A stretch of 64,000 nucleotides of DNA from Isoetes taiwanensis (GCA_021234155.1 JAJEKV010000072.1:861918-925917), one strand, 5' to 3'; positions 20,097 to 31,588 are shown, counted from the first letter of the stretch. Program-made: numbers and translations. The notes: generated from the sequence alone by a model not told the origin.

Positions 20097-22995
20097 ATGA
20101 ACATTAGCCTGATGGATAATGATGATTTTATGACTAAGTTGGGGGAAATTATCAATGGAAATCCTATGCCTACTGGAAGTACAGGATGGATGTATTGGTG
20201 GATAGATATTGCCAAAAAAATTAAATGTTGGCTCAAAGAATGGGGCAAGAATATTTATATTCAAAACAAAGCTCATCTTCAGAATTTAAGGCAAAGCATT
20301 ATTACAGCAAGTGATGAGCAGAAAGGGGAGATAAAAAAGAAAATTGAGATTGAAGAGATAAAGATTGCAAAAGGATGGAAATTAAAGGCCAAAATAAAAG
20401 AGTTAAAGGAGGATGAGAGATGCAATTCAAAGTACTTTTTCAACAAAGCCCGATATAGAGTCAAGAGGAACCATATTTATGAAGTCAAGGTGGATGATAA
20501 TGTAATCTCTGATGACAAGGATCTCAAACAAGCTGCAGTCGACCACTTTAAGAAGCTTATGGGATCCAACATGGACTCCACTCCCATGGCTATGGAAGAA
20601 TTTATTTGTCTAAATAAAAAGGTTAATGATGATCAAAACTCATATCTGACTAAACCCTTTGTGAATAGTGAGCTTCTGCAGGTTGTCAAGAATATGGAAA
20701 ATGGGAAGACCCCTGGCCCTGATGGCCTCCCAGCAGAATTTTTTAAGAAGACTTGGCCCTTGCTTGGAGATTGCATTACCAAAATAGCCAATGAGTTTAG
20801 GGGAGACTAATCTGATCACGGATGCAAGAATCAATACCAGTTTCATTGCCTTAATTCCTAAGATTGAATCTCCCAATACCTTTTCGGATTACAGGCCGAT
20901 TTCTCTCTCTAATGTTATCTATAAAATCATTTGAGGAGCTATTGCTTTGAGACTTAAAACCATCTTGGATCTCATTATTAGTAGTTCTCAATCAGCCTAC
21001 CTCAAAGATAGGTTCATTTTAGACAATGTGGTAACAGCTATTTTGGGACTTCAATGGGCAAAAGACTCCAACCAGGATGTGGCCCTCCTAAAACTCGACA
21101 TTACCAAGGCATTCGATCTGATGAAGTTGGAATTTCTTATTTAGATGTTGCAGGGCTCTAGGTTTCAGCAATGAAAGTATTCAAATATTCGAGGCTATTT
21201 TGTACAACTCAAGATCAGCTGTACTCATTAATGGTGAATGCAACCCTTTCTTTACAATTCAGAGGGGAGTAAAACAAGGTTGCCCCCTTGCCCCTTTCCT
21301 GTTTCTGATTATCATGGAAGCCCTCCATTGTAGGTTGGATGTTGCTAAAAATACTAACCTTATTAAAGGTGCGAGACTTCTGATAATTCTCGAGGCGATC
21401 AAATTCTGAATGGGCATTTTGCAGATGATACCTTTATCCTAATGTCTATGGATGAGAATTCCATTATGAATGTTCAGAGAATCCTTGGAGAATTTGGTGA
21501 GGCTTCAGGATGTAAAATAAATCATGCCAAGTCAGCAATTCAAGCAAGGGATCAAGGAAAGGGTGAGGTGATGGCTGTAACCATGGGATGTAAGTATAAC
21601 TCTCCTAACACTAGCTCAAAGATCCTGGGTATCCCATTTGCAATCAGAAGCAATGCTTCGGACTTATGGGGAGGTATAGTTGAAAAATTCTACAAAAAGG
21701 TTGACACTCTGAACTCTAAATATCTCTCTAAGAATGGAAGGGCAGTCATAGCTAATTTTATGATTTCTTCTTCTCATGTGTATCAATCTTCAGTTATTCT
21801 TGCTCCAAAAAAGATTGCTAACAAATTGCAGGGAATTATTGGTAGATTTATTGCCTGTGGGCAGAACAGGAGGTGCTGGCACCCGGTCTCAATGAAAGAA
21901 TGCTGCAAATCTAAGAGTAATGGAGGACTGGGAACAATCAATATTGAGAAGCAGGGGATGGCATTGGCTGCCAAGTACTTTTATAAGGCCTGTTATAATT
22001 CCATCAAGCACCCTATTTCTATCCTGATTAGGCACTATATTGGAAAATGCCATCCTTATGGGTGGAGATCTTTAAAGATGGAGCTTCCCCATTCTATCTT
22101 TTTTCTTTTTACTGTCCCTGCATCCACCCCAGGTATTATCAAGAAGTGGATCAAGGCTTGGGATCAAATTAAGGGAATGTATACTTGGAAAGAAGGGCTT
22201 TCCATGGATCAAACCATATTCTGGAATCCAGCTATCCTGCTCAACAATCCTAACCTCTGTCTGGCCTGCCACTTTCCTGATCAGGCCAAGTTATGGAAGA
22301 GTAAGGGAGTCATTTTTATAAGGGATCTTTTTGATGCTAATGGAATTATACCTTTTGACAGGTCCACTTTGGTTAATGAAGGAGTGCAGACCAGGACCCT
22401 CTATGATAATGTTCTTAATGCCATCATGAATAATTACTGGACTCATGAGGATAACTCTTGGCTAAATGAAGGAAAGGAAGGTTATGCTGTTAGAAGAGCA
22501 TACAAGTATCTCATGAGGGGAGAAGGAGTTACTATTCATATAAAATGGGATGTTCAGCCGGAAAGATGCATCAAGAATCTGAATTTCATGTGGAAAAGTC
22601 CCATTAACCCAAAGATTAAGTCATTCATCTGGCAACTTTGGCATAGAGCCTTGGCTACTAACTCGAAAAAATATAAATTATCTATGGCCAGTTCTGATAT
22701 CTGTGAAAGATGTCTTGGAGCAAAAGAGGATGAAAATCATCTTTTTAGAGGATGTCTTTGGTCAAAATGGATTTTAGAGCTTGCCTCGGGAATTCTGGGA
22801 TATGATCTCATTCATCTAAGTGAGAAGGATTTTTTCATGCCAGAGAATCCCAAGGATTGGAGAATCTTTGTCCTCCTATGGAGGATATGGAAGGGCAGGA
22901 ATTCTTTTATCTTTAATGGTGAAATTGTTCCTCCCGAAGGAATAATCAAACAGTTCCAATTTGATGTTAAGTGGATTCAAGAGATTAATGGATGA
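20097..22995 (+). pseudogene. LINE-1 copy ORF2: reverse transcriptase and zf-RVT domains
   Basis: Reverse transcriptase motifs appear in order: GKTPGPDGLPAEFF (20700), SQSAYLKDRFILDNVV (20990), LKLDITKAFD (21090), VKQGCPLAPFLFL (21270) and FADDTFIL (21420). zf-RVT follows with CERCLGAKEDENHLFRGC (22705), then the LLWRIWKGRNSF box (22875). At least four frame changes separate the open segments, while the 22995-ending block is open for over 500 codons. It copies the element RNA at the nicked target in active relatives; this copy is broken. Confidence 0.85.
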
Positions 22996-23477
22996 CTTCA
23001 TTATTGCAGGTACTCTATTTCTGCTGGTGCGCAAACTCAAGTGGAGGAAGATGGACCTGAATGCGAACAACGAATGGATCAGAACTACAATATAAGGAGA
23101 GAGCTAATTTGCCAAGCAAAGGATAGCAGAGGCAGGTTCAACATGGCCAAGGCAAAAGCATGCATGTGCGTTTACTGCACATTCCACGAGAAGACGAAGG
23201 GGAGGGCAAGGAAGACCAGGAACTATCACCTGAGATCCTATCACTGAACAATCAATCTATCTATTCTGATGACGGAGACTTTCTTTAGCAAGATAATTTT
23301 AATATTTAGTTTGTCCTAAACTAAACAAGTTTTAGGATGATCCCTGTTTTCTAAATCTGGATGTTTTCGGATCTCCTTTCTTTTTTTAGGGTTCCTTCTC
23401 CCTTGAAAAAGAAGTTTTTGTAAATCCTTTTTTAAAATATATATAGCAGTCTTCAAAAAAAAAAGGAAATTAGGAAG

Positions 23478-23560
23478 GGTTTCCACACAAGGAGGAAAAT
23501 AGGAAGGGTTTCCACACAAGGAGGAAAATAGGTAGGGTTTTCACATGCACCATGAGATAT
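23478..23560. repeat. Minisatellite flank of the LINE
   Basis: Three copies of GGTTTCCACACAAGGAGGAA-type units. This is the continuation of the 17827-18279 minisatellite after the LINE insertion. Confidence 0.7.
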
Positions 23561-24345
23561 GATTAACTAAGAAATTGAGATCCCAAAGGGCACATTGCAT
23601 ATGATTAACTAAGGAATTGAGACCCCAAAGGGCACAAGTAGAGATTGCAAAAAGTCGCCTCCAAGCTTGTGGAAAAGTAGCGTGCGACTCTTCAAAAGTG
23701 ATTCGGATTCGACAACACAATTTGATAGAATCTCTATACAAACTAGGCCCAGAGTAGAGATATCGTGTGGAAATGCATAACTGTTTTTGGAAAAATGAGT
23801 GTCCATGGAAAAATGATTTATGCGACAGAAAGCTATAGATTGAAAATAGTTTGTCATAGAAATGACCCAAATATTAAGTTGCCCACATCCAAAGCACCAT
23901 ATCACAACTAATTTCTACGGAACGCACATCCAAAGCACCATATCACAACAAATTTCTACAAGAATGCACTAAATCCTATAAAAATATGTTTAGTATCAAA
24001 CATTTCTCTATTTTTTGAGCTATTATTAACTGGAGTTTTTACTACATTAGAGGATAAAACAAATTCCCAAATTGTTGGAAAGGTAAACCAAGATTGTACT
24101 ATTCTGGGACAAATGACAATAGATCATGAAGCTGACAAGCTTATGTGTTCCTTCTGTTCTCTAACCACAGCCATGTAGTATAAGTATAGATCCTACAGAT
24201 TTAATGATCCTTAAAAAACACAAATATTACAGCTTGTAATCCTGCGAGTTTAATGATCCTTAAAAACACAAATATTATAGCTTGTAATTCACTAGAAAAT
24301 GCTTGTGCATATTTAGTGATCCTTCACAAATATTACAACTTGTAC
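23561..24345. repeat. Several short tandem duplications, otherwise non-coding
   Basis: A 43-bp unit (GATTAACTAAG.AATTGAGA) is doubled at 23569-23638. A 38-bp unit (CACATCCAAAGCACCATATC) is doubled at 23884-23960. A ~50-bp unit (TTTAATGATCCTTAAAAA) occurs three times at 24198-24340. No gene is seen. Confidence 0.65.
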
Positions 24346-24642
24346 ACTAGAAAGAGCACAACATTTTGGTTTAATCTGACCTATCCTGCTAAGCTATGGC
24401 ACGATAGTAAAATGGACCTGCTTAACACAACCACACACAACCATTAATTCCTTATGTGATGTCATTATGCAACAAATAAGAACTTCTCGTTTTAATGTAA
24501 CCAGTTCCATTATCATCCAAACTATACATTCTATTGAAACATATTTTCAATTTGCTACAGCTAAATGTACAATGAAAGATGATTAACAAACAAGATATAT
24601 AGCTGCTCTCTTTCTAGTTGGCTCTAACCTATCAAGTGCTGT

Positions 24643-25301
24643 TCAATTTGTATCTTTGACATTGCAAGTTAAGAGTGCCTTTCCTACTATGATTGCCCAG
24701 ATGTACAATTCATGAACTGCAACTACTTTTGATATTTCTTCCACTAACCTTTTCTCGATAACTGTCTTGTCTATTTCATGAGGCATGCTCTCCATTAAAC
24801 CCTCAACAATGTCTCTTACCATTTTAACTGTAGTACCAAAAACAAGCACGGAGAATAGCAAGGCACGGAATAGGTCAATTTATCTTCAAATCAGGACGGT
24901 ATTATATGACATCCTTCAGAATTTTCTACTGTTTTATAACATCCTTCAGAATTTTTTATGATGAGATCGATGATCACAATATCTTCACTATTGTGTTGTC
25001 CATGCAAATGGCTTAACAAAGGAACTTCAATGTCAGAGGTAGCTACATCACTTCCATGGTCTTCATGATCATGACTGTGGGCATGATCTTCATGATCACG
25101 ATGATAATATTTATGACCACGATTGTGATCATCATCATGATCATGATCATGACCACCAGTGTGACCAATTTCTTTGTTGGTGTAGAACATGCCTTCACTT
25201 CTTCTGAAAGACTGCTTGCACAAGGAAGTCCATATACTGTACCACTGTTTATGCCAGCAGTATCCTGACGTTCTACCAATCCTTGTGACTTGCACATACA
25301 T
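24643..25301 (-). pseudogene. Metal tolerance protein (cation diffusion facilitator, MTP1-like) relic
   Basis: MTP1-type CDF proteins pump Zn into the vacuole. The minus strand carries a His-rich loop (HDHDHDDDHNRGHKYYHRDH, near 25160-25050) typical of the loop between TM IV and V. It also carries the cytosolic C-terminal domain: [31 protein letters not shown] and [19 protein letters not shown] (24861-24650). The TM V-VI stretch between them is missing. A ~30-bp segment (ENSEGC.) is duplicated there, and the two parts are in different frames. The last ~30 residues have decayed. No upstream TM I-IV exons were found; a truncated LINE lies immediately upstream. Confidence 0.75.
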
Positions 25302-25330
25302 CTTGACTTACTAAGAATATAGATACAATT

Positions 25331-26496
25331 TTTTTTTATTTTTTTTTTAAAGAGTGAAGCTTTTTAGTCATTAATTATGGAAAATAAATAAACATAGAGT
25401 TCAGATCAAAAATGTGATCATCATAATAGGAATTGAGATAAGAAAACCTCAATTCAAAAATAGCATGTAATTTAGGATTTAAACCTTATGCATGAAAGAG
25501 TTTTCATGTACATAAGATTTAAAACTAAATGTTATAAAATCCATTCAAAATTGCCTTCTGTGAAATTGCCTTCTGTTCAGTTGTAAAAAAGAACTCTTGT
25601 AAAAACCCTCCATACAAGGCCGGGTTGCTCCTTCAGGCAGGTAAGACTTAAAGATATAGTTTGAGAAGCAACTGCAGATACCAAAGAGCCAGAACTGAAT
25701 AATAACCTGTATAAAGAGGAGCCAACAGAGGTAAGACAAAAAGGTATCAGAATTCATAAGTGTCCAGGAAATGGAAGTAGTCTCGGAATTGAGGCTGCAG
25801 AATGGGTCTACCATTGTTTCCCCAGTTAAATAACTCGATCAACCTGTCTGAGTTACAAGTGGACATGAGGTGGATCATGGTGCCATAACAATCTGCTCTA
25901 CCCCTATGGTAATAGTAGCATTCTCTGTAAAACTCGAACTGTTGATCTGTCATGTTTGCACTATTATTTTCCAAGAACCAAAAGAGAATGAACATGAGAT
26001 ATGTTTCCTTGCAAAATTCACTGCCCCATGTGATTTCCTTCTGCTGGATCTGCTGCATACCTTGGATTAATCTTCCCCTTACTGATCTAGTCCATTGATT
26101 GTAATCCCAAATTCTATGAACAGACAATTTCCTTGGATGTTGATATTTGGAGACTTCAGCATCATCCAGGTCAAGATTGAGCTTGACTTTACAATTCCTC
26201 AGATAATCTAGCATGAACAGATTTAGGATTAGGCAATGCTTGATTACAAAAGAGTTTAAAAAAACCATAAGATCCTGAGAATTTCCCAATAGATAACCAG
26301 CTATTATCAATTTGTGAGTCACCATTTTTATGTTTATAAGCAGTAACAGTCAGCTCAATGTCATAAATGACCTGCAATTTAATCCAGAATGTAGAAATGG
26401 TATGCCCCCCATGCAAACATCTATTTCTATGTTTCCAAATATTCCACAAAGCTATGAAAGAAATAGAGTTTTTAAATTTATTATCAGATATAAGAA
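25331..26496 (-). mobile_element. 5'-truncated LINE with 15-bp target duplication
   Basis: The direct repeat AATATAGATACAATT (25316-25330 and 26497-26511) brackets the insert. The poly-A tail of the minus-strand element appears as T-runs at 25331-25350. The coding remnant has the LINE C-terminal box FIALWNIWKHRNRCLHGG near 26450, followed by a frame of ~190 codons with no stop (LRNCKVKLNLDLDDAEVSKY to FHFLDTYEF). This is the 3' end of ORF2 only. Confidence 0.85.
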
Positions 26497-26511
26497 AATA
26501 TAGATACAATT

Positions 26512-27065
26512 GAGCTCATCTATTCAAAGTCTTAATGTTAGAAAATAGAGAATGGAAGAAACCAGCATATATAAAACTTTACTGCCACTAATTCATGCAA
26601 ATTAAAACCTTATCTCCCTGCTTTAGATTTTAGCTTTTACCAACAAAATCTGATTACATCTATTATGTTTAATCGTGTTCACAAAGTATTAAACCACGCA
26701 AGCATGGTCTGTATACAACCCAAAAAACTTGTTTATGCCATAGTCATAACTAATAGCATTCTACTGCATCTGTCATATGCATATTAAAGGTAGCATCAGA
26801 TCTATCAAGACACCTTAACCATTTAGATCTGAAAATACAATCAAACCTAGATATGGTCGCTTCCAATACTAGTAGGTGGACCTCGATCCATAGCACTTCA
26901 CGTTCCAGCATAATATACGGTACAAATATGTATAATATACTGCCACGTCACTTGTACATGTCGCTGTGATGATATGTACTTAGAACCGTAAAGGGCTGCA
27001 CCCTAGGGGGCAACTTCCTAGGTTGCACATATCTTTAAATGTGCATTTAACCCCTTTGCCACATG
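26512..27065. other. Non-coding stretch
   Basis: No exon or element edge is seen. It directly precedes the telo-box promoter motifs. Confidence 0.35.
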
Positions 27066-27192
27066 GCAAAACCCCACATGACCTTTTAGCCCTAACCCCC
27101 TAACCCTAACAGGTTCATTCAAAGGAACCAAAAGGGAAACCCTAAACCTTTTCCATTTTCGCATTCCAGCTTCCTTGAGCCATTCTGACCAT
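27066..27192 (+). promoter_or_regulatory. Telo-box-containing promoter / 5' UTR candidate
   Basis: CCCTAACCCCCTAACCCTAA (about 27088-27109) and GAAACCCTAAACC (near 27138) match the plant telo-box, AAACCCTAA, common in promoters of growth and organelle-biogenesis genes. An ATG-led exon with a presequence-like N-terminus follows. Promoter activity is inference. Confidence 0.35.
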
Positions 27193-27324
27193 ATGCTAGT
27201 GCTATTTCGCATTGCCAGGCGCCGCCAAGCCGGCCTTGCACAACAGATCTCTCAGATTCAGTCGCCTTCAACCCGAACAGAAGCATGGACGCTTTCTGAG
27301 GAGGTGGAGCAAGCCAGGGCTCAG
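27193..27324 (+). CDS. Candidate first exon, presequence-like N-terminus
   Basis: ATG at 27193 opens 44 codons ending in CAG|GTAAAT. The start MLVLFRIARRRQAGLAQQIS is hydrophobic then Arg-rich without acids, like a mitochondrial targeting peptide. An in-phase candidate second exon lies at 27800-27925. The protein was not recognised. Confidence 0.35.
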
Positions 27325-27470
27325 GTAAATAGCAATTCTATTGTGTGATGCCGACTTTCAGTCCGGCAAAGAGCTAGATTAGCATGTTAGTTTAGCCTTA
27401 GAGGCCTTATAGATTCTGAGATCACAAGCCCTAACAAAGGAACCTAACCATGTATGTTTAGGTAGATAGA

Positions 27471-27519
27471 ATAGAATAGAATAGTTTTTTTAACGTCCAC
27501 GGAGACCAATAGGTCATGA
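27471..27519 (-). mobile_element. SINE (family B) 3' fragment with 18-bp target duplication
   Basis: A 49-bp insert reading (minus strand) GACCTATTGGTCTCCGTGGA, CGTTAAAA and an ATTCT tail. It is flanked by perfect direct repeats TATGTTTAGGTAGATAGA at 27453-27470 and 27520-27537. It shares its 3' end with 50392-50447. Severe 5' truncation is typical of target-primed reverse transcription. Confidence 0.85.
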
Positions 27520-27799
27520 TATGTTTAGGTAGATAGATTAGATGTTATTCTATATTTACTTCTATGGATGATGACGCTCTATTCTATGCGCACTCTTGTG
27601 TATTGGGAAAGGGGGTAGAGACCCTAAAAGCCTTAGTAGTTGATGTATCTAGATAGCCTCATTAATTCTCAACTAATGCAGCCTATGTATAAGAGCCCGC
27701 CTTGTTGTGGGTGGCAAGGCTAGACCAGCAGATAAAGGGGACTTGTCCTATTGCAGATTGATCCCTCTGGTGTGTGAAGCCTACCAAGGATCTCAGCAG

Positions 27800-27925
27800 G
27801 CTAGGCCTGATCACAAGGCACCCAAAATTAAAACACAACATGGTTTTTTCTATGGTTGTGAAAACCATTCTACAAAACTAATGGGCGTTTTGGGGTTAAT
27901 TTCATTAAAACCCATATGTGACTAA
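27800..27925 (+). CDS. Candidate second exon of the 27193 gene
   Basis: After a TCTCAGCAG acceptor, 41 codons (ARPDHKAPKIKTQHGFFYGC and on to LKPICD) run to TGA in the phase left by the 27324 donor. That would complete an 85-residue basic protein. Support is only splice signals and phase. Confidence 0.25.
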   Translation, partial: ARPDHKAPKIKTQHGFFYGCENHSTKLMGVLGLISLKPICD

Positions 27926-28399
27926 ACTAGTTGGTCTTCTTATAAGGTCTGTTAAAATGGTATTACGTCATGGTGATTGTTCTAGTGTTTGTGACAGTGG
28001 TATTATATGTTGGTATGTGGATGCGGTACATTATATTGTTTTAAGGGTACGGTTTGTCCATGTGGTATAATGTGAAGTTGGTAATCCACTAATGGCTTCT
28101 AATCTAAAGCGTTTCAATTAATGCATAAAAGGCATGACGCCCTTTCCACTCAAAGTGTATTTGTTAAGAATGATAAACCACTAAACAATTTCTAGTGTTA
28201 AGCTTCTTAAGTTACTGCATAGAAAGAATGACAATCTTTTCACCGAAGACCTAATAGTTTCTTCAATCATACAAGCAATGGTGATGATGACAAATCACTA
28301 CGTTTCTATGATCCAAAGCACTTTTGGTTAATGAATGAAAACAAGAGCAGTCTTATTGATTATATATGTATGCATTTGTTCTATGACTACATAGTTTCT
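27926..28399. other. Non-coding stretch
   Basis: Nothing recognised apart from low-level similarity to the repeat array that follows. Confidence 0.3.
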
Positions 28400-28905
28400 T
28401 GACATTTATGCCTAGTGGTCAAGACTCTTAACCATAAATGTTTTTAGTTTCATAGGCCTAATGGTCAAGACTATTAACCACAAAGGTTTTTCACGTCCAA
28501 GCATTTAAGATTGATGAAAACAAGTAGTTAAAATATAGTAGTCTACTACTGGTTAAGACTATTAACTATAAACATTTTTCACGTCTATATGCCTATTGGT
28601 TAAGATCATTAACCATAAATGTTATTCATGTCCATATGACTAGTGGTTAAGACTATTTATCATAAATGTTTTTCATGTCCAAGCACTTAAAATTAGACTA
28701 CAAGAAGCAGTTAAAATGTAGTGGTCTCGTAGTGGTTAAGATTATTAACTATAAATATTTTTCACGTCTATATACCTAGTAGTTAGGACTATCAAGCATA
28801 CATGTTTTTTACATCCAAGCATTTAATATTAGACTACAAAAAGCAGTTAGAATATAGTGGTTTCCTAGTGGTTAAGATTATTAACTATGAATATTTTTCA
28901 CGTCA
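28400..28905. repeat. Minisatellite whose units are small hairpins
   Basis: About eight degenerate units of 50-60 bp contain TAGTGGTTAAGACTATTAAC followed by an ATAAATGTTTTTCACGTC-like segment. The core is an inverted repeat (TGGTTAA, four-five bases, TTAACCA) retained in most units. Some units are grouped into a ~165-bp higher-order period with a CAAGCATTTAA..TAGACTACAA segment. Confidence 0.75.
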
Positions 28906-28951
28906 TTTAAGCTTCTCCTCCACTGTTTCGTAACATTTTAAAATAGTTTTT

Positions 28952-29660
28952 TTTTTTTTTTTTGAAGAACTGTGTCATCAATATATTAAAAGAATGGTAA
29001 TGTTACAAAGCAAGTGAGGAGGAAGGAGAACTGCCCCAAAGGGACAGCGATACCTCGACACTCCACAATAAACTCACAGAAAAACTGCAACTCTACTGCT
29101 GTACAAACTGACCATCACCATCTACAACACGCAAGAAGTCCCGCCAAATGGCAAACTTCCACTCTACTAATCCCGGGAACACCAGAAAGCTTTGAAATAG
29201 CTTGTACCTGAGTCGAGGAATCAGAGAGGCTGCAGGCTGTTGAATCCCTTGAAAGATCCACAACCGCCGCCGCTTCCAAATCAGCCACACCAACCAAGCC
29301 ACACACGATGCAAAGCTTCTTTCGGCGCAAGAGCTGCCAAGCACCGGGATACACATGAAGCGGCAATGGCGGCTAGTCAATCTCACGAAACAGCCCTAAC
29401 CCAATCCCCAAAGCCTACAAATGAGGGCATAAAACCAGACAATGCTCCACGGTCTCACGATGAAGGCCACAACAAGGGCAGAGAGGGCTCACACCCGGCC
29501 TAAACCGACTCACAAGGGCATTCATTCCGTCTACAAATGCACCACCGCCACGAAGCACCCTAACCTTCGGTGGGGGAAGTGAGCTCCATGTCCACGTCCA
29601 AATCGAGCGCCATCGAGAACCCGGAAGCTGCAGAGACCACTTGCCTGAAGGGGGTAGTGG
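28952..29660 (-). mobile_element. 5'-truncated LINE with 14-bp target duplication
   Basis: The direct repeat TTAAAATAGTTTTT lies at 28938-28951 and 29661-29674. A T-run at the left is the poly-A tail of the minus-strand copy. It encodes the zf-RVT segment CPCCGLHRETVEHC (near 29450-29490) and a broken VAWLVWLIWKRRRLWIFQG box near 29290. It is GC-richer than its surroundings and belongs to a different LINE family from the 18-kb copy. Only the 3' ~700 bp is present. Confidence 0.85.
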
Positions 29661-30023
29661 TTAAAATAGTTTTTAACCACTACCACATTTTGTTTAAAGC
29701 ATTTGTGTTCACATGTCCTTCTTTAATGGCTTACAACTGGTAACCACAACTACTTTGCCAAGTAAAGATAGACTGATTTCAAAAATTAATGCATAAAAGG
29801 CTACAATAAATATTACATTGAATATGTAGCATAATAACAGGGGGTTTTCTTTGTGTTTTTGTACGTTTTTCACAAAGGTTTTCCTAAGATTTCATGGCGT
29901 ATTCGAATGGATGTACTAATGCGTACATCTAGAGTGCACCATTTCTTAGTCGTTGATTTAGCTTTTTTTTTTCAATGGTCCAACATCCAAGGGCTCACAA
30001 TAAAAGCCCTCTTTTTATTTTAG

Positions 30024-30193
30024 GGGCTGCACATGCAAGCCTCGTGCATAGCATTTTAGGGCACGAAACAGGGCTTGCAAATCTGCAACAACAGGGATTA
30101 CTGAAGGTGGGATATGCACGCCATATCTGGATGTGGTTTACTTTTGCTACTGTAAGCATCTTGGCCGCAGCTCTAGCTCTTGTTTTGCATTAG
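30024..30193 (+). CDS. Terminal exon fragment encoding a C-terminal membrane helix
   Basis: A TTTTATTTTAG acceptor opens a frame of ~55 codons to TAG. It ends with a clear transmembrane segment (HIWMWFTFATVSILAAALAL, then VLH). This looks like the last helix of a transporter, possibly of the major facilitator type, but the family is not certain. No upstream exons were found. It is the first of four unrelated gene fragments in 2.2 kb. Confidence 0.4.
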
Positions 30194-30289
30194 TACGTGA
30201 ATCAGAAAAATAAAAGCCTTTTATATTTTTCCTAGTATTCGTCCTACTATCATGTAGACAAGAAGGTCAACGTCCAGGCTTCAATAGTC

Positions 30290-30825
30290 GTTTTGCATGA
30301 ATTAAAAGATGACTTTGATCTGACAATTGGAGCTGAAGTCGAGCTTGCAAGGAATCTTGCAATCTGCATTGTTACCTTTAGGAGCAGGAGAAGTGACAGG
30401 AGGATTTTCAAATGGTCATCATAAGGGTTCAGTCTGAATGGGACGGAAAGAAAATTCTTATAAAGACGCTTTCTCAGTCTGGGTATGTCGAGTTCATAGG
30501 TAAGGATGTTCAATCTATGTATTTCGTGCAGGTTGCAAGACCAACGGACCATATATCTCTGCTCGAATCTGCCAAGTTCTGTAAGGCCAGAAAAGTTTGT
30601 TGGAATGGATCCTGTGAGCCTATTGTGGCCAACAAAGAATTGCTTCAAATTGGCAGCTGCCATGCCCGCAGGAATTCTCCCTGTAAGTCCAAATCCAGAT
30701 CATCCAGATTAGGGAAGGAAACATTTGGAATTGGGCCAGAGAAGTTGTTTCTCCGAAGCCAAAGCTGGGCAAGCAATGGCATGCCTTCTAGAAACGAAAT
30801 ATTACCCACAAATGCATTATTGGAG
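30290..30825 (-). pseudogene. Leucine-rich-repeat receptor ectodomain fragment
   Basis: LRR units are read on the minus strand: LAQLWLRRNNFSGPIP, FPNLDDLDLD, then in another frame AAANLKQFFVGHNRLTGSIP and NFSGLTEL. The LxxLxLxxNxxxGxIP pattern is typical of plant receptor-like proteins. A proline-rich juxtamembrane-like stretch (ENPPVTSPAPKGNN) follows near 30370. At least one frame change; no kinase domain. The open frame on the opposite strand is a shadow. Confidence 0.65.
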
Positions 30826-30932
30826 TCAGGCCTGTCACTTGCCAAAATGATGGGTGTGCTGAAGTATGCTCTGCATTTCAGCTTGATGTTCATGACCGAT
30901 CTTGTCATTATAAATTAATGCCCTGTGAGCAG

Positions 30933-31171
30933 AATTGCAAAGCCCTTGTGATGCGAGGGGAAATGGATAGGCATTGTGTGACAGCCTGCTCCATGAAGTT
31001 AGTTAGTTGTCCCTTTGTACCGACAGGCTGCATGGCAATGTTGCCCCAGAGTGCCAAAAACAGCATTGTGTTGATGCGATGCGGAGGCACCTTTTTCTAC
31101 TGCTACAAATAGTTCAGAAGCAAGAGATGATGGTTGAAGATCAAGGACAGCATCTTTCTCTTCTCGACAAG
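30933..31171 (+). pseudogene. TRAF-type zinc finger fragment
   Basis: After a GTGAGCAG acceptor the frame reads NCKALVMRGEMDRHCVTACS and KLVSCPFVPTGC, then in a shifted frame APECQKQHCVDAMRRHL and LLLQIVQKQE, ending at a GTTAGC donor. Cys/His spacing matches TRAF-type zinc fingers of plant TRAF-like proteins (C-x7-RxxMDxHxxxxC, then CPxxxxGC). The frame change near 31040 makes it a relic. Confidence 0.6.
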
Positions 31172-31588
31172 GTTAGCTTATTTGCTTTGACAGTTTTATT
31201 GAAGTAAAAATGACAGCAAGTCATAAGTTATTTTATGAGTATGAGAAGGCTCAGAATTGTATCTGTGGTGAACCATGACTTCCAAGCGAGTAATAGTATT
31301 TTGGCAGCTTAAGAGAGTGAACACGGCTGGAGTAGTAGATGCATAAAGCGTAAGCCCAGAATTATATGCATAGCCTCTGAAAGCAATTAAAGCATGTTTA
31401 AATGGTTTAGGAATAACCATCTCATAAAGGATTCAGCATTGAACCTCTTGTTTAGCTAGTGGGTTTCATGACCTTGAGGTAAATGATTGGGAGACTTGAT
31501 GTTTTATTAAGAAGTTATCATTCACAGTTGTAGAACACAGGTCATAGCACATCATTCATTGCCTTGAATACTTGTGTGTGCATTGTAG
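31172..31588. other. Non-coding gap between gene fragments
   Basis: No coding is supported. It may be the residual intron sequence carried with the TRAF or PPR fragments. Confidence 0.3.

Larger units (their letters stand above)
18280..23464 (+). mobile_element. LINE-1 copy: 5.2-kb non-LTR retrotransposon with target duplication
   Basis: The element starts at AGCAGAAG and ends in an A-run. It is flanked by the 13-bp direct repeat GGAAATTAGGAAG at 18267-18279 and 23465-23477. It contains in order a gag-like ORF1, an APE-type endonuclease, reverse transcriptase with FADD, a zf-RVT Cys-His motif and a C-terminal WRIWKGRNSFIF box. A further conserved 3' segment (AKDSRGRFNM, 23041-23247) is also present in the minus-strand LINE at 43.6 kb. 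Pol is broken by several frame changes. The 5' end lacks its own start, so the copy is probably slightly 5'-truncated. Confidence 0.9.

Noticed and set aside
25043-25297. Frame rich in Met/Ile/Val (IMIMMMITIVV)
   Set aside because: It is a frame-shifted reading of the His-rich codons (CAT/GAT) of the MTP-like loop, not a membrane protein.
27077-27110. Interstitial telomeric repeat
   Set aside because: Only two or three imperfect CCCTAA units, better explained as promoter telo-boxes.
28400-28905. CRISPR-like array
   Set aside because: Units are degenerate, spacing is irregular, the organism is a plant and no cas genes exist. It is a minisatellite.
30412-30918. 168-codon open frame on the plus strand
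   Set aside because: It is the antisense shadow of the LRR fragment, whose LxxLxLxxN pattern is on the minus strand.
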